NCBI GenBank assembly: GCA_947629545.1
Contig: CANREE010000024.1
Location: forward strand, 1 to 33,885
Reading direction: 5' to 3'
Source of the DNA: an uncultured Lachnospiraceae bacterium
GTDB lineage: Bacteria; Bacillota; Clostridia; Lachnospirales; Lachnospiraceae
DNA length: 33,885 nucleotides
Both the position numbers and the translations under genes were made by a program. The first letter of the stretch is position 1, and every line of letters starts with the position of its first letter. Below, in pieces: positions 21,448-28,023 of this stretch. The notes below the pieces were generated by a model. It saw only the letters and a program-made list of their open reading frames with translations, was not told where the DNA came from and made no database searches.

Positions 21448-24018
21448 TTATTGAATCACGTAACTGAGTGCCGGCACCGAAACCCCATCGATGGTCTCAT
21501 CCACGTCGCTGTAGTTGAAGTACACCTTCGCGCCGTTGGAGTAAGTCACGATCCGCAGGTATTCATTGCGGTCATACAGCTCATGCTCGGTGATCACAGC
21601 GTCCTTCGTCGCGTTGAAGAAGGTCTGATAGTCATTGTAATACTTGACGATACGGTCCTTCCAGTAGCTGTAATCTACCGCGAAGTAGTGCTCCTGCTCT
21701 GTCTGGGACAGAAGCGAGCTGTCATTGTACATGAGCGAGAATTTCGGAGCGCTGCCGCCCTCCAGCACATGCATGAAGTTGGCGTCCACATCCGTGCTCT
21801 CTAAGTTCAGGGACTCGGAGGAGTATGTCTTGTAACCGTTCAGGACCATTTCCATGAACGGAATGGACGCGTCGAAGATCCTCATGCCGCTGTCCTCTGT
21901 CGGAATATCCGTCAGATAGTTACTGTAGGCGTAAGCGTCGCTGGCAGGATTGGAAAGCATGATGGTCATGCCGTCCGTCAGCTGGGCGACCGCTTCGTCC
22001 ATGATCTGCCGTCCGGTGGATGGCGAGACCTGCTTCTCCTGATAGTTGGTCGGGATAAATGTAAACAGGTCGCTGGTCGCCATAGTGGTAAGGCCGATCT
22101 TCTTCTGGTAGGAGGATTTCACCTTTTCCAGATACTTCTCAATATAGTTCGGGTTGATGATGTAAAGCGGATAATCATTCTCGTCTTCCGTCTCCACTTT
22201 CCTCTCTACGGGGTCGAAGGAATAGACCTGAGCACGCTCGTTGATCACATTCCAGGCCACCGCCTCGTTGCTCAGCTTCTTCTTGGTATAAGCCGTCTGA
22301 AGCTGCAAGTTCGGGAAGATCTGGGCACCGATGGAATCCGCGTAGGACTTCAGGCTGTTCCAGTCGGAGGAGCCGCCCAGTCCGGACGCGAAGCTGATCC
22401 CCTTATCCAGAGATCTCTGGTTCATTCCGCCGTTCACCATACCGCTGTAAAGGAGCTTGATGTTCTTAACGCCGGCGCCGTTCAGATCACCTAAGATCTC
22501 CTGCGCCTGCTTAAAGGAAGTCAGCGTCTGCTTGCCGTCATAGGGAATGCCAAGCATAAACTGGGTCTTGTCCGTGGAACCCATCAGTTCCACATAGAAC
22601 GGAGCGTCATCCTCGGCTGCTTCGCTGGAAAGGCCTCTCTCCACCAGATAATCGGCATAGCAGTTGGCCATATCCACATAGTCCGCGTCCTCGCCGAGCC
22701 ACTTATAACGAACCCTGATCAGGTCGTCATAAACATCGTTGGTGGCCTTATAGAGCGTGAACTCACCGGCCGAGTTCGAAGCGCCTGTACTTACCGCCTG
22801 CTGGGTCTGGATATCAAAGGAGAGCTTCAGCTTGCAGAAAGGCTCCGCGTTATCCTGGCCGCTCACATAAGCATCCATGAACGCCACCTCGGCTCCATCC
22901 TCGATGATGCCGAAGATGGTGCTGTCCGAAGTCTTCATGCCGAACACCGGCATCATAACTTCTTTCTTCTGCTGATAAGTCGTCGCGTTGACCAGCTGGT
23001 CGCCGTTATAGAACGCGCTGGCGAAATGATACTCTTTCACCTTGTCGCTGTCCAGATAGATCAGGGCGCCGCTTCCGTCCGGAATGAACATATAGCCTTC
23101 CTCGAGATCCTTGTCAGCCGCGGAGGTCAGGAAATACGGAATCAGCTCCAGCTTGTTGATCGGGTTGTCAACTCCCGTCTCGATCATCTTGGTGTCCACG
23201 CTCACGACCAGATCCCCGTCCTCCAGCGTATATTCCACTGGAACGCTGATAAACAGGTTGCTGGGGTAGTCTTCCGGCGCTACAGCCTCGGCCTCCAGAT
23301 CTTCGAGCAGATGCTCTTCCGTATACTGGCCGACCTCATAGAAGAGGTTTTTCACTTCCTTCAGAGCAAGATTACCAATCTTGTTCTGGTCGTTGGTATT
23401 GAACTTACGCTGCCAGGTGCCGTTGGACATCTGGGTGTAATAGCTGTTCTTCAGGACATTGAGCTGTCCGGCGTCCAGGTACTGGATTACGAACTCGTTC
23501 ATACGCTCGTCGGAAATACGGATCGGGAAATTCTTGTAGGTAAAATCATTATTTCCCATCATATAGACGATGCGAATGCCGTTGTCCAGTTTCTGATAGC
23601 AGAGCTGATCCAGCTCCACGCACATGCTGTAGGAATCGAATGTGGAAACCGTATCATACAGCTTGTTGTTGCGCTTCGTACCGGAAAAATAGGTCACGAG
23701 CACGTCGGAGCGCTGACGGGCAGACAGATTGCCCATGCCCTCGCTGTGGGTCATATTGGTATCCTGATAGGCGCCTGTCGCGGTATCATACCAGCGAACC
23801 ACGCCGGAGTTCGGATTCAGCTGAAGCTGCATGCCGGAGTTCTCCGCCACCACGACGAAATCATTGCCTTTCAGGGTCGTATCAAATTCCTGATTCGCCC
23901 AGTAGTCCGTCAGGGCCGGCGCCGTATCCGTCGAAGTATCAGAGGAGGAACATCCGGCCAGAAGCGTGAGGCTAAGAACCGAAAGACCCAAAAACAATCC
24001 AATTCTATCTTTTCTCAT
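21448..24018 (-). CDS. Large surface lipoprotein, DUF5696-like, with glycosidase-like architecture
   Basis: 856 residues. Signal peptide with lipobox LLAGC (C23), so it is anchored outside the membrane. I read three parts. About 35-470 is a beta-rich sandwich (FVVVAENSGMQLQLNPNSGVVRWYD...). About 475-760 is an alternating alpha/beta region like a TIM barrel (GAGVKNIKLLYSGMVNGGMN, SLKSYADSIGAQIFPNLQLQ, GLTTMATSDLFTFIP, then SIPFMEMVLNGYKTYSSESL). About 770-856 is a small beta domain ending YVIQ. The layout resembles GH36/GH101-like glycosidases, and I associate the sequence with DUF5696 from memory. No catalytic pair is established. The place between two permease pairs suggests a role in handling the same glycan. 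The start has GGAAGGAGG. Confidence 0.75.
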   Translation of the reverse strand: MRKDRIGLFLGLSVLSLTLLAGCSSSDTSTDTAPALTDYWANQEFDTTLKGNDFVVVAENSGMQLQLNPNSGVVRWYDTATGAYQDTNMTHSEGMGNLSARQRSDVLVTYFSGTKRNNKLYDTVSTFDSYSMCVELDQLCYQKLDNGIRIVYMMGNNDFTYKNFPIRISDERMNEFVIQYLDAGQLNVLKNSYYTQMSNGTWQRKFNTNDQNKIGNLALKEVKNLFYEVGQYTEEHLLEDLEAEAVAPEDYPSNLFISVPVEYTLEDGDLVVSVDTKMIETGVDNPINKLELIPYFLTSAADKDLEEGYMFIPDGSGALIYLDSDKVKEYHFASAFYNGDQLVNATTYQQKKEVMMPVFGMKTSDSTIFGIIEDGAEVAFMDAYVSGQDNAEPFCKLKLSFDIQTQQAVSTGASNSAGEFTLYKATNDVYDDLIRVRYKWLGEDADYVDMANCYADYLVERGLSSEAAEDDAPFYVELMGSTDKTQFMLGIPYDGKQTLTSFKQAQEILGDLNGAGVKNIKLLYSGMVNGGMNQRSLDKGISFASGLGGSSDWNSLKSYADSIGAQIFPNLQLQTAYTKKKLSNEAVAWNVINERAQVYSFDPVERKVETEDENDYPLYIINPNYIEKYLEKVKSSYQKKIGLTTMATSDLFTFIPTNYQEKQVSPSTGRQIMDEAVAQLTDGMTIMLSNPASDAYAYSNYLTDIPTEDSGMRIFDASIPFMEMVLNGYKTYSSESLNLESTDVDANFMHVLEGGSAPKFSLMYNDSSLLSQTEQEHYFAVDYSYWKDRIVKYYNDYQTFFNATKDAVITEHELYDRNEYLRIVTYSNGAKVYFNYSDVDETIDGVSVPALSYVIQ

Positions 24019-24034
24019 CTCTCCCGCCTCCTTC

Positions 24035-26113
24035 CTAACTTACCATCCGGATCTCTCTTGCGATTTCGATCACGTCATTGACGAACTTGGCAAGAAGAGT
24101 CGCGAACAGCATCGCTACGAAACAAATAATCAGGATCGCCACCGCCGACAGAATCAGCGTGGCCACGTTCTTCGTAAATGTATACTGGTGCACCATGATG
24201 GTACCGATAAACATATAGAAGAAGAACAGTACAATTCCGAAGATGAACAGCGCGCTCACCAGGGCCGCCTCATCCAGCGTTACAAAATTGGAGAGGATGG
24301 TTCCGGCCAGGTACAGCCAGCAGGCAGGATACAGGGAGTATCCGACTACCTTGATGATATGCACCAGCTTGCCCTTGCCGCTCATCAGAACGCCGACCGC
24401 CCAGTTGCCTGCGATAAACGCCACATACGGGAGGATCGCGCTGCCGACGATCATCGGCACGTTCACATTCTTAATGTCCACAAAGTCGACCAGAAAACCG
24501 GTATAGCGGTACTTGATCAGGCTGATCCATCCAAACGCGATGATCACGCAGATACTGAATACCAGCGAACCGTCGTCGTAATACTTCACGTCGTCAAACG
24601 CCTTGAACGGACTGGTCAGCACATAGCCGGGCCATTTGAACAGCGTAAACTTGGTCTTCTCCCAGAACCGGGCCAGCTTCGTATCCTTCTTCTGGGCAGG
24701 TCTGAAATGACGGTACACCTTGTACGCGACAAAGAGTACGATCACAGCCGCCAGAATTCCGATGATCTTGCCGAAGTTGGCGTCCATCCACGCGCCGGAC
24801 ACGCGGTCGTAGGCGTTGGAATAATAGGAGCGGTCGACACCGAGGTAGAAATTATTCATTGCCTCCTCATAGTCGCCGGTACGCATCTGGTATTTGCCGA
24901 GACCCAGGTTCGCGTAATAGAAGTTGCTGTTGATGTCCAGCACTGCCTGCCAGCAGCGGGCCGCCTCTGCGTAATCATATTTGGACTGGGCTACCAGACC
25001 GTCATTGATCAGCGCGCCGTAGGTTGTCGGCATGAACACTTCCATGGACTGGTATACGATATCGACCACAAGGATCTTGTCGTCCATGAAGCACATGCTG
25101 ACCGGGGAACGGAGCAGGCCCTTCTTGTCGCCGGAGCCGGCCAGTTCGTACATCAGGTAGCCGTCGGAGCTGTAGACAAAGATCCTGGACTGGTTGGAAT
25201 CCAGTACCGCGAACCTTCCGTCGTCCGCCACCGCAATGCTGTTTAAGTTGGAAAGCGTCTTGCCGTTCTCATAGTCGCCCATGGGATACTCGACAAAATC
25301 GTTCACCGTAAGAACATTCTCACCGGAGGAATTCAGCTTCCGGATCGGCTCCTCCTCGGAGTTGCCGCTGATGCTGGCAAAGATGAAGCCGTCCTTGTCG
25401 ATCGCCAGGTCGCTGTAGGTCGTAGGCAGCCACAGGTCGCTTCTTGCCAGCTGCTCTTCCGTCGCGATCGATCTCCAGAACAGGTTCCAGAGGCTGTAGG
25501 AAACCTCCGTCGCGCCGACATAACGGTTAAAGTTGCCTTCCGGGTCCAGCTCGACGAAGCCCTCGTAGCAGTTGCGGACCAGCACGTAGATACGGCCGAC
25601 GCTGTCAACCGCGATCTTGGTGGGCCGGTAGGCTACGGTCAGACCGGTACAGTTGGGATCTCCGATCACCCTGACGCACTGGTAGTTCTCGTCAAACTCG
25701 ATGATCTCCCCCTGCGCCTCTTCGCAGACATAGATATGTCCGTCTTCCGTGACATAGATGCCCGTCGGAGCGGTAATCTTTCCCGCGCTGCCGTCCGGTC
25801 TCTTATAGTCCGTGATATGTTCCACATGCTCCAGATCCTTATCGGCGACCACAACATAGCCGTTCAGGATCAGGTAAATCTTGTCATTCCGATAGAATAC
25901 ACCTGACACCGTGGACATACTGTCCAGATTAAGGTCACGGGCATATATCGTCTCCTCCAGCTCGTAAGCGGCCGGCGCGGCAGTGACATTGCCCCAGATG
26001 TCATAAGAATAGGTATCAGATGCATAGCACACCGTGCCAAATCCAAGGATGGCACACATTATGAGAGCAAACACCGCGACGTATTTGCTCAAAATCTTAT
26101 TTGATCTTCGCAT
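24035..26113 (-). CDS. NHL beta-propeller / TPR / Yip1-domain membrane protein
   Basis: 692 residues, function unknown. An N-terminal signal or anchor (KYVAVFALIMCAILGFGTVC) leads to an extracytoplasmic propeller of about six NHL-like blades (about 65-350): APTGIYVTEDGHIYVCEEAQ, PTKIAVDSVGRIYVLVRN, LAIDKDGFIFASI, LNSIAVADDGRFAVLDSNQS. Two TPR-like helix pairs follow (YDYAEAARCWQAVLDINSN, GDYEEAMNNFYLGVDRS, about 365-425). Then there is a membrane helix (IIGILAAVIVLFVAYKVY), a cytoplasmic basic loop, and a five-helix C-terminal Yip1-like module (FSICVIIAFGWISLI, GYSLYPACWLYLAGTIL, and others). The start has GAGGTGG. Gaps to neighbours are 10 and 16 bases, so it is clearly inside the operon. 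It could be a sensor, an assembly factor or a transporter accessory. Confidence 0.8.
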   Translation of the reverse strand: MRRSNKILSKYVAVFALIMCAILGFGTVCYASDTYSYDIWGNVTAAPAAYELEETIYARDLNLDSMSTVSGVFYRNDKIYLILNGYVVVADKDLEHVEHITDYKRPDGSAGKITAPTGIYVTEDGHIYVCEEAQGEIIEFDENYQCVRVIGDPNCTGLTVAYRPTKIAVDSVGRIYVLVRNCYEGFVELDPEGNFNRYVGATEVSYSLWNLFWRSIATEEQLARSDLWLPTTYSDLAIDKDGFIFASISGNSEEEPIRKLNSSGENVLTVNDFVEYPMGDYENGKTLSNLNSIAVADDGRFAVLDSNQSRIFVYSSDGYLMYELAGSGDKKGLLRSPVSMCFMDDKILVVDIVYQSMEVFMPTTYGALINDGLVAQSKYDYAEAARCWQAVLDINSNFYYANLGLGKYQMRTGDYEEAMNNFYLGVDRSYYSNAYDRVSGAWMDANFGKIIGILAAVIVLFVAYKVYRHFRPAQKKDTKLARFWEKTKFTLFKWPGYVLTSPFKAFDDVKYYDDGSLVFSICVIIAFGWISLIKYRYTGFLVDFVDIKNVNVPMIVGSAILPYVAFIAGNWAVGVLMSGKGKLVHIIKVVGYSLYPACWLYLAGTILSNFVTLDEAALVSALFIFGIVLFFFYMFIGTIMVHQYTFTKNVATLILSAVAILIICFVAMLFATLLAKFVNDVIEIAREIRMVS

Positions 26114-26123
26114 ACGCCACCTC

Positions 26124-27053
26124 TTATTCTTTCATACCGGATGTAGCCATCGTAGATACCACGTTGTTCTGCATAATCAGGAATACGATCAGCGGAACAG
26201 CGAACATAATGATCGCGGATGCGGCGGATATACCGGCGTAGGAACTTCCGACGCCGCTGATCTTGCCGCTCGCCAGCTGCTGTACCACATAGGCAAACCC
26301 CTTGTTGGCTTCGGTGTAGATGAACCTGTCGCCGGTGTTGGTCCAGAAGCTCTGGAACACCAGGATAAACGCAGTCACCAAAGCAGGTTTCGTAACGGGC
26401 ATCACGATCAGGAAATGAATCCGTACATAACCGGCGCCGTCGATCTGGGCCGCTTCCATTAAGCTGTCCGGGATCTGCTCCATGAAGTTCTTCATCAGGT
26501 ACAGACCCAGCGTGGACGCGAAGCCCGGGATGATGATCGCCCACTGCGTGTCCAGCATGCCCAGACGCGCGATGGTCAGGAAGTTGGGGATCATTGTGAC
26601 CGTGGCGTTGAACATCAGCGAGTACACGATCAGCTGGTTGAAGAAATTTGATCCCGGGAACTTGTATTTCGCCAGCGGATAAGCGCACAGCGAAGCGATC
26701 ACAATGTGTCCGATCGAGCCGACAACCACCACGAAGAGGGAGTTAAACAGCGACCGGGTCACAGGCACTACGGTGTTGGCAAGTACGTTTACAAAATCGC
26801 GATAGTTGTTAAACGTCGGATTCATGACCAGGATCCTCGGAGGGAAGATGAACATCTCGTTCATCGGCTTTAAGGACTGGCTCAGCATATAAATGACCGG
26901 GAAGAAGAAAGCGAGACCCATAAGCAGCAGGAACAGGCCCAGGGCCACATTCCCCCAGAAGCTTCTCGGAGTTTTCTTAACCGACGGGGCGAAATCCAGT
27001 TTGGATTTCTTTTTCTTCAGATAATTCGCTCTGATCTTATTCAGAATATCCAT
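26124..27053 (-). CDS. Carbohydrate ABC transporter permease (MalG type), pair B
   Basis: 309 residues, CUT1-type permease. A basic cytoplasmic N-terminus (ANYLKKKKSKLD) and six helices, beginning VALGLFLLLMGLAFFFPVIY, the classic MalG FPxxYMLSxS opening (here MLSQSLKPMNEMFIFPP). The EAA loop reads LMEAAQIDGAGYVRIHFLIVMP. I chose the ATG at 27053 (AGGAG eight bases upstream). A GTG two codons earlier is too close to the ribosome binding site. It ends 10 bases before the NHL-Yip1 gene. It is clearly distinct in sequence from pair A, so this is not a recent duplication. Confidence 0.94.
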   Translation of the reverse strand: MDILNKIRANYLKKKKSKLDFAPSVKKTPRSFWGNVALGLFLLLMGLAFFFPVIYMLSQSLKPMNEMFIFPPRILVMNPTFNNYRDFVNVLANTVVPVTRSLFNSLFVVVVGSIGHIVIASLCAYPLAKYKFPGSNFFNQLIVYSLMFNATVTMIPNFLTIARLGMLDTQWAIIIPGFASTLGLYLMKNFMEQIPDSLMEAAQIDGAGYVRIHFLIVMPVTKPALVTAFILVFQSFWTNTGDRFIYTEANKGFAYVVQQLASGKISGVGSSYAGISAASAIIMFAVPLIVFLIMQNNVVSTMATSGMKE

Positions 27054-27074
27054 CGTCACTTCTCCTTTCTCCCA

Positions 27075-28010
27075 TCAGGTTCCGACCTTGCGGAGCAGTT
27101 TCTGGATCAGCATGTTGCAGACGATCATGAGCAGGAACAGAAGCACCGCGATCGCCGACGCGTAGCCCATCTCCATACGGATGGAGCCGTAGTCGTTTAA
27201 GTGGTTAACGATCGTATGGGAGGCGTAGTTCGGGCTCGGGAAGCCGACCAGAGCGTCTCCAACGCTGCCGACCGACAGAGAACTTGTGATCGTCATGACG
27301 GCGCCGAACAGAAGCTGAGGCTTCATATTCGGGAGCGTGATGTACCACAGCTCCTGCCAGCGGTTGCGGATCCCGTCGATGGCTCCGGCCTCGTACTGGG
27401 CCTCATCGACGCCCTTAATGCCGGCGACGAATGACAGGAAGCCTACGCCCATGCTGGTCCACAGGGAAGCAAGGATCACGACGAGAGCCACATACTTCTC
27501 ATCAGACAGCCACAGGATCGCTTCCTTCGTGATTCCCAGGTTGCGCAGCGCGGCGTTTAAGTAGCCGTTGCTGTCGTTGGAGAAGATCTGCGCGAACACG
27601 GTGATAACGGCGGTGCCCGCCATACTCGGCGCGTAGAAGATCACCGTCAGAACCGTGCCCAGCTTGTGGGGCAGCTCGTTGATCATCCAGGCCAGGAGGA
27701 AAGAAAGGATATATCCGCCCGGTCCTACGATCACAGCGATGATAAACGTATTCTTAATCGCCGTGATGAAAATATTGTCATCCAAAAACAGTTTGCGATA
27801 ATTGCTGAGACCCACGAAGTTCGCCGGTTCCAATACATTGAAATCCGTAAAGCTGTACCACATGGCCGTCAGAACGGGATATACAACAAAGATCGCGAAC
27901 AGGATCATAAAGGGAGCGATCATGATGTACAGCGGGATACTCCTCTTCATATCGCGGAGAGTCAGATGAACTCTTCTCTGCAATGACATTTGATTCTTAT
28001 TCTTAGCCAT
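27075..28010 (-). CDS. Carbohydrate ABC transporter permease (MalF/UgpA type), pair B
   Basis: 311 residues, partner of the permease starting at 27053. The N-terminus MAKNKNQMSLQRRVHLTLRD is followed by six helices, the first being LYIMIAPFMILFAIFVVYPV, then WYSFTDFNVLEPANFVGLSNY, typical of UgpA/MalF-type proteins. The EAA-like loop reads YEAGAIDGIRNRWQELWYITLP, with the G-x9-LP spacing kept. GGAGGGGAGAG lies before the ATG. It follows the membrane-anchored binding-protein gene by 13 bases. Confidence 0.94.
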   Translation of the reverse strand: MAKNKNQMSLQRRVHLTLRDMKRSIPLYIMIAPFMILFAIFVVYPVLTAMWYSFTDFNVLEPANFVGLSNYRKLFLDDNIFITAIKNTFIIAVIVGPGGYILSFLLAWMINELPHKLGTVLTVIFYAPSMAGTAVITVFAQIFSNDSNGYLNAALRNLGITKEAILWLSDEKYVALVVILASLWTSMGVGFLSFVAGIKGVDEAQYEAGAIDGIRNRWQELWYITLPNMKPQLLFGAVMTITSSLSVGSVGDALVGFPSPNYASHTIVNHLNDYGSIRMEMGYASAIAVLLFLLMIVCNMLIQKLLRKVGT

Positions 28011-28023
28011 TCTCTCTCCCCTC

